In this document: positions 34,006 through 42,523 of the stretch, in pieces | Position numbering within the stretch: position 1 is the first letter of the stretch | How the letters are laid out: each line of letters opens with the position of its first letter | NCBI RefSeq assembly: GCF_001446935.1 | Contig: NZ_LKKK01000015.1 | Coordinates: 62,001 to 126,000, forward strand | DNA: 64,000 nt | Reading direction: 5' to 3' | Source: Pseudomonas sp. TTU2014-080ASC | Lineage (GTDB): Bacteria > Pseudomonadota > Gammaproteobacteria > Pseudomonadales > Pseudomonadaceae | Translations under genes and position numbers: made by a program | Notes under the pieces: model-generated | What the model was told of the DNA's origin: nothing | The model's database searches: none | What the model saw: only the letters and a program-made list of their open reading frames with translations

Positions 34006-34749
34006 ATGCAGCTCGTTAAACCAGCCTATCTGATCAGCCTCTCACTGCTCCTTGGCGCTTGCCAGAGTAGCGGCACACAGGGCCCTGACATTCCATACAC
34101 CCGCCATGCTACTGAAGAGATTAAAGCGGGTTGTCAGGGCGAACAGTGCCCGTTGGTCAATATCGACACACTGGAATTCCCAAGCGAACCGCAACTCAAT
34201 GCGCTGATCGAGCACCGCCTGCTGGAAATGACCCGGCTCACTCCTGAGCAGCAACTGGCACCGTCGCTTGCTGCCTATACCAGCGAGTACCTGCGTAGCG
34301 CCCCGGATCGCAACAGCACCTGGCTGCAAGCCAAAGTACGCGAGCAGCATGACGACTTGGTGGTGATCGAGTTTGCGACTTATCTGGATACTGGCGGTGC
34401 CCATGGCATGCCGGGCCGTGGCTTCATTAACTACTCGGTTTCTGAGGATAGAGCCCTGCACCTTGCAGATATGCTGCTGCCCGGCCAGGAAGAGGCGTTC
34501 TGGAATGCGGTGAAAGTGGCGCACAACAGCTGGCTGATCAATACACGCCTGGACCGCGACCCGGAGTTCGTTAAAGACTGGCCTTTTGTGAAGTCGCCGA
34601 ACGTAGCCTTCCTCAAGACAGGTGTGCTGGTTAAGTACGACGTCTACGCCATTGCACCCTATTCGATGGGCCACATTGAGCTGCTGGTTCCGTACAAGCG
34701 CCTGACCGGCATCCTTAAACCTGAGAAGTTTCCCGCTCAAACTGATTAA
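34006..34749 (+). CDS. RsiV-family (DUF3298) lipoprotein
   Basis: A 247-residue lipoprotein with lipobox LGAC (cysteine near residue 19). The mature part shows DUF4163/DUF3298 features: IEFATYLDTGGAHGMPGRGFINYSV is the GG-A-H-G segment, followed by LHLADMLLPGQEEAFW, and near the end the IAPYSMGHIELLVPY segment. The family includes the extracytoplasmic part of anti-sigma factor RsiV and the deacetylase-associated domain of PdaC. Here no sigma factor gene is near. Two ATGs are close; AAGGA fits the second. It is convergent with thiC. Confidence 0.8.
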   Translation: MQLVKPAYLISLSLLLGACQSSGTQGPDIPYTRHATEEIKAGCQGEQCPLVNIDTLEFPSEPQLNALIEHRLLEMTRLTPEQQLAPSLAAYTSEYLRSAPDRNSTWLQAKVREQHDDLVVIEFATYLDTGGAHGMPGRGFINYSVSEDRALHLADMLLPGQEEAFWNAVKVAHNSWLINTRLDRDPEFVKDWPFVKSPNVAFLKTGVLVKYDVYAIAPYSMGHIELLVPYKRLTGILKPEKFPAQTD

Positions 34750-34775
34750 GCAAGCCGCCAGACCGGCAGCGGTCT

Positions 34776-34808
34776 AAAACACCGCGCCCGGAATACATCC
34801 GGGCGCGG
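34776..34808 (-). terminator. Terminator for thiC
   Basis: A perfect 11-bp GC-rich stem (34782-34792 with 34798-34808), loop ATACA, followed on the minus strand by GTGTTTTA. It stands ten bases past the thiC stop and may also serve the convergent lipoprotein gene. Confidence 0.78.
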
Positions 34809-34817
34809 CAGGCAGGT

Positions 34818-36701
34818 TTAAACCTTGTGATACAACTGGCTGCCTTCGTGCTTAAAGCGTTCAGCCTGCTCGGCCAGGCCCTTTTCCACATCCACATCGA
34901 CCGTCTCGATGCGCTGGCTGGCCGCATAATCACGCACTTCCTGAGTGATCTTCATCGAGCAGAATTTCGGCCCGCACATGGAGCAGAAATGCGCCACCTT
35001 GGCTGAATCCTTCGGCAGCGTTTCATCATGGAAGGCCCGCGCAGTGTCCGGGTCGAGCCCTAGGTTGAACTGATCTTCCCAACGGAATTCAAAGCGCGCC
35101 TTACTCAGGGCGTTATCGCGGATCTGCGCGCCCGGATGACCTTTAGCCAGATCAGCGGCGTGGGCTGCGATCTTGTAGGTAATGATGCCGGTCTTCACGT
35201 CATCCTTATTCGGCAGGCCGAGGTGCTCCTTCGGCGTGACGTAGCACAGCATGGCGCAACCGAACCAACCGATCATGGCCGCACCGATGCCCGAGGTGAT
35301 GTGGTCGTAGCCCGGCGCAATGTCCGTGGTCAACGGGCCAAGGGTGTAGAACGGCGCTTCGTCACAGCATTCCAACTGCTTGTCCATGTTCTCTTTGATC
35401 AACTGCATCGGCACGTGCCCAGGGCCTTCGATCATGGTCTGCACGTCATGTTTCCAGGCGATTTTGGTCAGCTCGCCCAAGGTCTCCAGCTCACCGAACT
35501 GCGCAGCATCGTTGGCGTCGGCAATCGAGCCCGGACGCAGACCATCACCCAACGAGAAGGACACGTCATACGCCTTCATGATTTCGCAGATGTCGTCGAA
35601 ATGGGTGTAGAGGAAGTTCTCTTTATGGTGCGCCAGGCACCACTTGGCCATGATCGAGCCGCCGCGACTGACGATGCCGGTGACGCGCTTGGCGGTCAGC
35701 GGCACATAGCGCAGCAATACGCCGGCGTGAATGGTGAAGTAATCCACGCCCTGCTCGGCCTGCTCGATCAACGTGTCGCGAAACAGCTCCCAAGTCAGGT
35801 CCTCAGCGATGCCGCCAACTTTTTCCAAGGCCTGATAAATCGGTACGGTGCCGATTGGGACTGGCGAGTTACGGATGATCCACTCTCGGGTTTCGTGAAT
35901 GTGCTTGCCGGTGGACAGGTCCATTACCGTGTCCGAGCCCCAGCGAATACCCCAGGTCAGCTTGGCCACTTCCTCTTCGATGGACGAACCCAAAGCGCTG
36001 TTGCCGATATTGCCGTTGATCTTCACCAGGAAGTTACGGCCGATGATCATCGGCTCCAGCTCGGTGTGGTTGATGTTCGCCGGGATGATGGCGCGACCAC
36101 GGGCCACTTCATCGCGAACAAACTCGGCGGTGATTTCTTTCGGGATCGACGCGCCGAAACTGTGCCCGGCATGCTGCTCGGTGAGCAGCCCGGCTTCACG
36201 GGCTTCCTGCAGCTTCATGTTCTCGCGGATGGCGACGTATTCCATCTCAGCGGTGATGATGCCTTTGCGCGCGTAATGCATCTGCGTGACGTTCTGCCCG
36301 CTCTTGGCGCGGCGCGGGTTGCGCACGTGGGCAAAACGCATAGCGGTCAGTTCGGCGTCATTGAGACGGCGCTGGCCGAACTCGGAGCTCAGCCCCGGCA
36401 GCTTCTCAGTGTCGCCTCGGTCCTCAATCCAGGCGCTGCGCACGTCAGCCAGGCCTTTGCGCACATCAATGGTGACATTCGGGTCGGTATACGGACCGGA
36501 GGTGTCGTATACCAGCACTGGCGCATTGATTTCACCGCCGAAGTCGGTGGGTGTCACATCCAGAGAAATCTCGCGCATTGGCACGCGGATATCAGGACGC
36601 GAGCCCTGCACATAGACTTTCTGCGAACGCGGAAAAGGTTGAATGGATTGCTGATCTACCTGGGCGCTTTCGCTCAGATTTTTTGATTGTTGCAGGCTCA
36701 T
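34818..36701 (-). CDS. thiC: Phosphomethylpyrimidine synthase ThiC
   Basis: ThiC is a radical-SAM enzyme that rearranges aminoimidazole ribotide to the HMP-P pyrimidine of thiamine. The 627-residue protein begins SLQQSKNLSESAQVDQ after the ATG, has the ThiC-associated N-terminal domain and the catalytic barrel. It ends with CSMCGPKFCS, the C-x2-C-x4-C motif for the 4Fe-4S cluster. Start ATG has CGGAGAG seven bases upstream; an in-frame extension of 21 codons runs into the leader. A TPP riboswitch lies about 105 bases upstream. It stands alone and ends at an intrinsic terminator. Confidence 0.97.
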   Translation of the reverse strand: MSLQQSKNLSESAQVDQQSIQPFPRSQKVYVQGSRPDIRVPMREISLDVTPTDFGGEINAPVLVYDTSGPYTDPNVTIDVRKGLADVRSAWIEDRGDTEKLPGLSSEFGQRRLNDAELTAMRFAHVRNPRRAKSGQNVTQMHYARKGIITAEMEYVAIRENMKLQEAREAGLLTEQHAGHSFGASIPKEITAEFVRDEVARGRAIIPANINHTELEPMIIGRNFLVKINGNIGNSALGSSIEEEVAKLTWGIRWGSDTVMDLSTGKHIHETREWIIRNSPVPIGTVPIYQALEKVGGIAEDLTWELFRDTLIEQAEQGVDYFTIHAGVLLRYVPLTAKRVTGIVSRGGSIMAKWCLAHHKENFLYTHFDDICEIMKAYDVSFSLGDGLRPGSIADANDAAQFGELETLGELTKIAWKHDVQTMIEGPGHVPMQLIKENMDKQLECCDEAPFYTLGPLTTDIAPGYDHITSGIGAAMIGWFGCAMLCYVTPKEHLGLPNKDDVKTGIITYKIAAHAADLAKGHPGAQIRDNALSKARFEFRWEDQFNLGLDPDTARAFHDETLPKDSAKVAHFCSMCGPKFCSMKITQEVRDYAASQRIETVDVDVEKGLAEQAERFKHEGSQLYHKV

Positions 36702-36785
36702 CGACAGGCTCTCCGTGACTGAATGTCGGAGTGAACCTGAGGAGTCGGACAGCGCAAGACGCACCTATAGCGGTGCCAGAACACA

Positions 36786-36800
36786 CACCCGGAACGGGTG
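36786..36800 (-). promoter_or_regulatory. Hairpin after the TPP aptamer (expression-platform candidate)
   Basis: A 6-bp stem CACCCG/CGGGTG with a three-base loop, five bases past the aptamer's closing helix. No T-run follows, so control by translation or by Rho seems more likely than intrinsic termination. This is inference. Confidence 0.45.
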
Positions 36801-36805
36801 GTACA

Positions 36806-36897
36806 TCTTGTTCCCTACGCAGGCTTTAACCTGATCAGGTTCAACGGGATCCGGCAACTGCCAATCTCAGCCCCTCAGTTAGGGCACCCCGACAAGA
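36806..36897 (-). ncRNA. TPP riboswitch (THI element) upstream of thiC
   Basis: Read on the minus strand, the leader has GGGGTGCCC, then CTGAGA, then TTGAACCTGATCAGGTTAA and GCCTGCGTAGGGAACAAGA, the conserved blocks of the thi-box aptamer. The P1 helix closes as TCTTGT with ACAAGA. It ends about 105 bases before the thiC start. It binds thiamine pyrophosphate and turns thiC down. Confidence 0.95.
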
Positions 36898-37120
36898 ACC
36901 CGGGCAGTCTAATCAAGGCAATCTCAGAACACCAATAACCTTTTCTATTTGTCTGACCGGCGAGTCAGCCCCGGCCCTGCGGACTCCACTCCAAAACAGC
37001 CCTCAGGCCAAGCAAACTCAACTGATGACAACTAGACTACCCTGAACCGTATGAGCCTTGACCCTCAGGCCCCGGCCCCCTTAGCCTTTACCGATTATCG
37101 CCCAATTCAGGACACGCTCC

Positions 37121-38563
37121 ATGTTGCGAAAACTCTCTCTGGCTCTAGCCGTCGCCACTGCTACTTGCAGCTTGGCGTGGGCTGAACAGGCCCCGCTGTC
37201 TACCAAAGCCAGTCTGATTTCCGTTTATCAGGAAGCTGCTGCCAACAACGCTGATCTGGCCGCGGCCCGCGCTGACTACAAAGCACGTAGCGAGGTTGTC
37301 CCGCAGGCTCGCGCCGGGCTGTTGCCCAACTTGTCAGCAGGCGCTGAACTGGGTAGTACCCGCACCAGCCTGGACTCACCATCCATGGCCTCCAACCGTA
37401 ACGGCGTGGTCTATCAGGCTAACCTTAGCCAGCCCCTGTTCCGCATTGACCGCTGGTTCCAGCTGCAAGCAGCGGAAGCGGTCAACGAGCAGGCTGCCCT
37501 GGAGCTGTCTGCGACCGAACAGAATCTGATCCTGCAAAGTGCCGAAGCTTACTTCGCCGTGCTGCGAGCTCAGGACAATCTGGCCTCGACCAAGGCTGAA
37601 GAAGCCGCCTTCAAGCGCCAGCTGGATCAGGCCAATGAGCGCTTTGACGTTGGTCTGTCCGACAAGACCGATGTATTGGAATCCCAGGCCGGTTACGACA
37701 CCGCCCGCGCTAACCGCATCATCGCTGAACGCCAGGTTGATGATGCCTTCCAGGCACTTGTCACCCTGACCAACCGCGATTACAGCGCCCTTGAGGGGAT
37801 TGTCCACAGCCTGCCAATTCTGGCCCCAACCCCCAACGATGCCAAAGCCTGGGTCGATACAGCCGCTGCGCAGAACCTCAATTTGCTGGCCAGCAACTAT
37901 GCTGTCGATGCTGCTCAGGAAACCCTGCGCCAGCGTAAATCCGGCCACGCACCGACGCTGGATGCGGTTGCCAGCTACCGCAAAGGCGATAACGACAACA
38001 TGGGCTTCACCAACTCCGGTATTGCGACAGCCCCGCGCTACAGCGGTGATGTTGAGCAGAGCAGTATCGGCGTGCAGTTGAACATCCCGTTATACAGCGG
38101 CGGCCTGACCTCAAGCCAAGTGCGCGAGTCGTACCAACGCTTGGATCAAACCGAGCAGTTGCGTGAGAGCCTGCGCCGTCAGGTGGTGCAAAACACACGC
38201 AACCTTCACCGCGCGGTCAACACTGACGTGGAAACCGTACAGGCACGTAAGCAGTCGATCATCTCCAACCAGAGTGCCCTGGAGGCCACAGAGATTGGCT
38301 ATCAGGTCGGTACCCGTAACATCGTTGACGTACTGGATGCCCAACGCCAGCTGTACAGCGCCGTGCGCAATTACAACAACGCGCGTTACGACTACATCCT
38401 CAACAATCTGCGACTGAAGCAGGCCGCCGGGACGCTAAGCCCCGATGACCTCAAAGCACTGGAGCAGTACCTGAAGTCGGACTACAACCCGGACAAAGAC
38501 TTCCTGCCGCCAGATCTGGCCAAAGCTGCCGAAGCCCAGCTGCGGGGCAAAGCACCGTACTGA
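37121..38563 (+). CDS. tolC: TolC-family outer-membrane channel
   Basis: A 480-residue outer-membrane efflux protein, probably the trimeric exit duct of type I secretion and drug efflux. It has a signal peptide (cleavage after SLAWA) and two internally similar halves of long coiled-coil helices; ANLSQPLFRIDRWFQLQAAEA and GVQLNIPLYSGGLTSSQVRES are the two OEP repeats. The end (LKQAAGTLSPDDLKALEQYL) is typical of TolC proper rather than OprM types. It is divergent from thiC; about 220 bases between thiC's riboswitch and this start must hold its promoter, which I could not define. Confidence 0.93.
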   Translation: MLRKLSLALAVATATCSLAWAEQAPLSTKASLISVYQEAAANNADLAAARADYKARSEVVPQARAGLLPNLSAGAELGSTRTSLDSPSMASNRNGVVYQANLSQPLFRIDRWFQLQAAEAVNEQAALELSATEQNLILQSAEAYFAVLRAQDNLASTKAEEAAFKRQLDQANERFDVGLSDKTDVLESQAGYDTARANRIIAERQVDDAFQALVTLTNRDYSALEGIVHSLPILAPTPNDAKAWVDTAAAQNLNLLASNYAVDAAQETLRQRKSGHAPTLDAVASYRKGDNDNMGFTNSGIATAPRYSGDVEQSSIGVQLNIPLYSGGLTSSQVRESYQRLDQTEQLRESLRRQVVQNTRNLHRAVNTDVETVQARKQSIISNQSALEATEIGYQVGTRNIVDVLDAQRQLYSAVRNYNNARYDYILNNLRLKQAAGTLSPDDLKALEQYLKSDYNPDKDFLPPDLAKAAEAQLRGKAPY

Positions 38564-38571
38564 ATGATCAA

Positions 38572-38607
38572 AAACAACAAGCCCGGCACATGCCGGGCTT
38601 GTTGTTT
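38572..38607. terminator. Strong bidirectional terminator between tolC and waaA
   Basis: A perfect 17-bp inverted repeat (38572-38588 with 38591-38607) with a two-base centre: AAACAACAAGCCCGGCA and its complement. A-rich and T-rich outer arms flank a GC core, eight bases after the tolC stop. Confidence 0.88.
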
Positions 38608-38648
38608 GGGGATGCCTTAGATCTAGGCTATCGCCATAACAGTGACTT

Positions 38649-38671
38649 TGTAGGAGTGGCTTCAGCCACGA
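38649..38671. repeat. REP-like palindrome overlapping the waaA stop
   Basis: TGTAGGAGTGGCTTCAGCCACGA: the head GTAGGAG and stem GTGGCT-TC-AGCCAC match the short REP family of pseudomonads (usual form GTAGGAGCGGCTTTAGCCGCGA). The last sense codons and the TGA stop of waaA lie inside the palindrome. Family assignment is from memory of the consensus. Confidence 0.75.
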
Positions 38672-39948
38672 ATCAGACGACCCAGCCCATCCAGCAGCTT
38701 TGCCAGCGCACCTTGGTTGGTCTTCATAACCCCTGCGCCAGCTTCAGCCATGGATTTAGCCCGTTCAGGATGGCTCCACAATTCAGCCAGAGTTGCGGCA
38801 AGAGCCGCGCTGTCCACCGGCTCGCGTAGCGCCCCGGCGTCTCGCAGCATGGCCGCGATTTCGAGGAAGTTAAAAGTGTGCGGGCCACTCAGCAACGGCT
38901 TACCCAGTGCTGCAGGCTCTAACAGGTTATGTCCGCCATGGGGCACCAGACTACCGCCGACAAAAGCCACATCAGCCAGGGCATACATAAACAGCAACTC
39001 GCCCATGGTGTCGCCCAACAGCACCTGATCGGTTGGCTGCACGTTTTCCCCAATCGAGCGGCGGCGGGTGGTAAAACCCTGGTTCTGGCAAAGCTCGTAA
39101 ACCGTGCCGAATCGTTCTGGGTGCCGCGGCACCAGAATCAGCAATGCATCCGACCACTGCTGCAACAGCTGTTGGTGTGCCGCCAGAATCTGCTCGTCCT
39201 CTCCCAGATGGGTACTGGCCGCGATCCATACAGGGCGCGCCGTAGCCTGCCACTGATCACGCAGCTCAGCGGCCCGTACCGGCAACTGCGGGTCGATGTT
39301 CAGATCAAACTTGATCGAACCGGTCACCTCGACACATTCAGGGCGTGCCCCCAGGTTTCGAAAGCGTTCAGCTTCAGCTTCTGTCTGAATCGCTAACAGA
39401 GACATTTCCGCCAGCATCGGCGCAGTCAGCTTGCCGAACCGGGCATACCCCCGCGCTGAGCGCTCGGACAGGCGACCGTTGGCCAGCGCCACCGGAATTC
39501 GACGCTTAGCGCACTGATGAATATGGTTGGGCCACAGCTCGGTTTCCATAATCACCGCCAGGCGCGGCTTGATCTTATTGAGGAAGCGCGCCGCAGCCCA
39601 CGGCAGGTCATAAGGCAAGTAACAATGCTGCACGCGCCCAGCGTATTCAGGGCCACCAAACATTGCCTGAATACGCTCCGACCCGGTGGGCGTCATGCAG
39701 GTCATGGTGATGGGCAAATCTGGGTAACGCTTGAGCAGTTCGCGCACCAGCGGCGCAGCCGCGATGCTCTCGCCCACCGATACTGCGTGCAACCAGATAC
39801 CACCGGACTTAAGGGGCGGCATGCCGAAGGCGAAACGTTCTCCAATGCGCTTGGCATACGCAGGAGCTTTCCAGGCGCGCCACGCCAAACGCAGCGCCAC
39901 CAAAGGCAGACCGAGGTGAAAAAGCAGGGTATAGAGGGTTCTGTTCAT
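38662..39948 (-). CDS. waaA: 3-deoxy-D-manno-octulosonic acid (Kdo) transferase
   Basis: WaaA adds Kdo residues to lipid IVA at the cytoplasmic face of the inner membrane, the first core-LPS step. The 428-residue protein has an N-terminal membrane anchor (TLYTLLFHLGLPLVALRLAW), the conserved IGERF segment with the catalytic glutamate, HAVSVGES, METELWPN and the C-terminal GT-B nucleotide-binding part GGSLVPHGGHNLLEPA. Length is normal. It lies apart from the main core cluster. The stop codon lies within a REP-like palindrome. Confidence 0.95.
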   Translation of the reverse strand: MNRTLYTLLFHLGLPLVALRLAWRAWKAPAYAKRIGERFAFGMPPLKSGGIWLHAVSVGESIAAAPLVRELLKRYPDLPITMTCMTPTGSERIQAMFGGPEYAGRVQHCYLPYDLPWAAARFLNKIKPRLAVIMETELWPNHIHQCAKRRIPVALANGRLSERSARGYARFGKLTAPMLAEMSLLAIQTEAEAERFRNLGARPECVEVTGSIKFDLNIDPQLPVRAAELRDQWQATARPVWIAASTHLGEDEQILAAHQQLLQQWSDALLILVPRHPERFGTVYELCQNQGFTTRRRSIGENVQPTDQVLLGDTMGELLFMYALADVAFVGGSLVPHGGHNLLEPAALGKPLLSGPHTFNFLEIAAMLRDAGALREPVDSAALAATLAELWSHPERAKSMAEAGAGVMKTNQGALAKLLDGLGRLIRG

Positions 39949-39981
39949 AGGCGCGCAGCTTAGCAGACAGCGTTCAAGGCT

Positions 39982-40866
39982 TCAGCCAATCGCCCGCAGA
40001 CGTTCACCCAGGCAATCAGCCAACCAGCGCGCAGCTGGGCCGAGGCTCTCATCACGTCGACAGACCAGCTCAACCACCAGTGATGGCGGACTCCAGTCAC
40101 TGGTGAGCTCAATCAGGTGATTGCGATAGGTTGGGTACTGCACCACATGCCGTGGTAACCAAGCCCACCCCAAGTTACGCATCAGCAGTTCGGCCATTTG
40201 ATAGAAACTGTCCGTACGCCAGACTTCAGGGCTTAGCTGCTTGCTGTCGGGATGCTGATTGTCCTGCGGCGGTAAAAGCAGTTGGCGGTGCCGCGCCAAC
40301 TCACGCAGGTCCACATGGCCAAGCGTGGCCAATGGATGACCAACACCACACACCGTCACCATTTCCACCAGTCCCAAACGCTGCCGTTCCAGCGAGCCCG
40401 GCATTTCTCCGGAGCGAAACAACAGCCCCAGGTCAGCACGTTTCTCCACGACCTTGAGGGCAACATCGCCCTGAGAGACGTTGGTCAGTTGCATTTCGAC
40501 CATGGGAAAAACCCGCGCCAGATCCTCCAGGCTGTCCAACACGGGCTGATAAGGCATCGCTTCATCCAGCGCCAGACGCAGGCGTACCTCCTCACCCCGC
40601 ACCAGCCCCTTGGCCCGTCCATCCAGCCGCTGACACTGGCGCAATACCTCCCGCGCTTCCTCCAGCATGGCAGCACCGGCCTCGGTCAATTTGGGCTGTT
40701 TGCCGCTGCTGCGCTCAAACAGAACCACGCCGAGATCATCTTCCAATGCCGCAATTGCACCACTGACAGCGGACTGCGCCCGGCGCATCTCGCGCCCAAC
40801 GGCAGAGAAGGAGCGCCCTTCGGCAACACTCACAAACAGGCGGATTTGCTCGAGGTTCCACTGCAC
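39982..40866 (-). CDS. LysR-family regulator divergent from emrE
   Basis: A 294-residue LysR-type regulator. The N-terminal winged helix (residues about 5-63: LFVSVAEGRSFSAVGREMRRAQSAVSGAIAALEDDLG) is followed by the effector-binding domain. The effector is unknown; the divergent small multidrug transporter gene suggests a toxic cation or drug. GTG start with AGGAG seven bases upstream. The operator 40868-40890 contains this ribosome-binding site, so autorepression is likely. The 3' neighbour is waaA, 33 bases away. Confidence 0.88.
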   Translation of the reverse strand: MQWNLEQIRLFVSVAEGRSFSAVGREMRRAQSAVSGAIAALEDDLGVVLFERSSGKQPKLTEAGAAMLEEAREVLRQCQRLDGRAKGLVRGEEVRLRLALDEAMPYQPVLDSLEDLARVFPMVEMQLTNVSQGDVALKVVEKRADLGLLFRSGEMPGSLERQRLGLVEMVTVCGVGHPLATLGHVDLRELARHRQLLLPPQDNQHPDSKQLSPEVWRTDSFYQMAELLMRNLGWAWLPRHVVQYPTYRNHLIELTSDWSPPSLVVELVCRRDESLGPAARWLADCLGERLRAIG

Positions 40867-40867
40867 A

Positions 40868-40890
40868 ACCTATCTCCTATTCAGATAGGT
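40868..40890. promoter_or_regulatory. LysR-type operator between the regulator and emrE
   Basis: A perfect inverted repeat ACCTATCT-N7-AGATAGGT. Inside it is ATC-N9-GAT, a form of the T-N11-A box of LysR regulators. It begins one base before the GTG start of the regulator, and the regulator's AGGAG site (40874-40878) lies within it. It is 61 bases upstream of emrE. Confidence 0.8.
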
Positions 40891-40951
40891 ATTCACTTTA
40901 CCTCATCCACGACAGCCCTAAAATGCCCGCAGATATTAAGGAGATTCTGAT

Positions 40952-41284
40952 ATGGGCGGCTTTCTCTATCTTTCCATCGCCATCATTGCCGAAGTGATTG
41001 CCACCGCCTCAATGAAGGCGCTGGATGGTTTCAATAAACCCTTGCCGCTGTTTCTGGTGGTAACGGGCTACCTCATCTCGTTCTGGATGTTGAGCCTGGT
41101 GGTCAAAACGATCCCGGTCGGCATTGCCTATGCGATCTGGGCAGGGATGGGCATTGTGCTGGTCAGCATAGCCGCCGTTTTTCTCTATCAGCAGCGCTTG
41201 GATCTACCGGCCATCCTCGGTATGGGCCTGATCGTCAGCGGTGTGGTGGTGATCCAGCTGTTCTCCAACAGCACCGGACACTGA
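40952..41284 (+). CDS. emrE: Small multidrug resistance transporter EmrE
   Basis: A 110-residue SMR protein with four membrane helices that exports cationic drugs such as quaternary ammonium compounds in exchange for protons. The essential E14 is in IIAEVIATASMK, followed by YAIWAGMG with the conserved tryptophan, and GMGLIVSGVVVIQLFS forms the last helix. P. aeruginosa has its emrE (PA4990) at the corresponding place next to a LysR gene. Start ATG has AAGGAG. It is probably activated by the divergent LysR protein. Some SMR proteins export guanidinium instead; the sequence alone does not fully separate these. Confidence 0.88.
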   Translation: MGGFLYLSIAIIAEVIATASMKALDGFNKPLPLFLVVTGYLISFWMLSLVVKTIPVGIAYAIWAGMGIVLVSIAAVFLYQQRLDLPAILGMGLIVSGVVVIQLFSNSTGH

Positions 41285-41350
41285 CGCAAGGCAAGCGCAC
41301 GCTCACCAGCGGGTTATACTGCGCATCTGTTTTCCCGGTGAGACCCCTGC

Positions 41351-42523
41351 ATGACCCAGGCACTAAGCACGGATGTATTGATCGTTGGCGGCGGCGTTGC
41401 CGGACTCTGGCTCAACGCCCGCCTTCGCCGCAAAGGTTTTTCCACAATTCTGGTGGAAAGCGCCACGTTAGGCGGCGGCCAGAGCATCAAATCTCAGGGA
41501 ATCATTCACGGCGGGGCTAAATACGCCCTGCACGGCGCTCTCACCGGCGCTTCCGAAGCGATTGCCGATATGCCGCGACGCTGGCGTGAAGCGCTGGCTG
41601 GCTCGGGTGAGCTGGACCTTTCTGGCGTGCGCCTGCTGTCCGATGCTCACTATCTGTGGTCCCCCGGCAGTCTGGCCGGGAACATCACCAGCTTCTTCGC
41701 CAGCAAGGCGGTACGGGGTCGGGTGGATCAGGTCAAAGGTGATCAGCTTCCCCCGGCCCTGCAAAACCCACGTTTCAAAGGCAAAGTCTATCGTCTGGCC
41801 GAACTGGTGCTGGATGTGCCCAGCCTGATTCGCCGACTGAGCGATTTGGCCGCTGATGGTCTGCTCGCCGGACAAGACATCACTCCACTGCTGGAGAATG
41901 GCCAACTGGTAGGCCTGAACGTCGACGGACAAGCTATTCTTGCCCAACGTATTGTCCTCAGCGCCGGCCGCGGCAATGCCGAACTGCTCAGCCGCCTTGG
42001 CCTCAGCCAGCCCGCTCAACAACTGCGTCCGCTGCACATGGTGCTGGTGAAGAGTCCCAACCTGAAACCTCTATACGCTCACTGCCTCGGCGGTGGTCCA
42101 AAGCCCCGAATCACCGTCACCACACACCCGGCAGCGGATGGCCAGTGGGTCTGGTATCTGGGCGGTGACTTGGCCGAAGCCGACGGCGTGGCCCGCGAGC
42201 CTCAGCAGCAGATTGCGGCAGCGCAGAAAGAACTGGGCGACCTGCTGCCCTGGGTGGATTTATCCACAGCGCAGTGGGCTACGCTGCGGGTCGACCGAGC
42301 CGAGCCAGCGCAATCTGGCCTGGTACGCCCGGACAATGCCTTCCTGCACGAAGACAATACACTGCTGGTGGGCTGGCCGACCAAACTGGCCCTCGCGCCA
42401 GACTTCGCTGACCGCGTGCTGGCAGCTTTCGAGCGTGATGGTATCCAGCCTCAGCAACACCCTGCTCTGCCTGACCTGCCACGCCCGGCAGTGACGGCCC
42501 CAGTCTGGGAGGAGTTGTTCTGA
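41351..42523 (+). CDS. FAD-dependent oxidoreductase (DAO family)
   Basis: A 390-residue flavoprotein of the D-amino-acid-oxidase/glycerol-3-phosphate-dehydrogenase superfamily. The dinucleotide-binding GGGVAGLWLNARLRRKG is near the N-terminus, followed by GGGQSIKSQGIIHGGAKY, a substrate- and FAD-binding loop. ILSAGRGN-like VLSAGRGNAELL closes the FAD domain. The substrate is not clear. The stop overlaps the aldo/keto reductase start by one base (TGATG), so the two form a coupled pair and may act in one pathway. The pair corresponds in position to PA4991-PA4992. Confidence 0.85.
   Translation: MTQALSTDVLIVGGGVAGLWLNARLRRKGFSTILVESATLGGGQSIKSQGIIHGGAKYALHGALTGASEAIADMPRRWREALAGSGELDLSGVRLLSDAHYLWSPGSLAGNITSFFASKAVRGRVDQVKGDQLPPALQNPRFKGKVYRLAELVLDVPSLIRRLSDLAADGLLAGQDITPLLENGQLVGLNVDGQAILAQRIVLSAGRGNAELLSRLGLSQPAQQLRPLHMVLVKSPNLKPLYAHCLGGGPKPRITVTTHPAADGQWVWYLGGDLAEADGVAREPQQQIAAAQKELGDLLPWVDLSTAQWATLRVDRAEPAQSGLVRPDNAFLHEDNTLLVGWPTKLALAPDFADRVLAAFERDGIQPQQHPALPDLPRPAVTAPVWEELF

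Noticed and set aside
35136..36686. A 516-codon open frame on the plus strand
   Set aside because: It is exactly antisense to thiC, has no ribosome-binding site or family character, and reflects the codon pattern of thiC.
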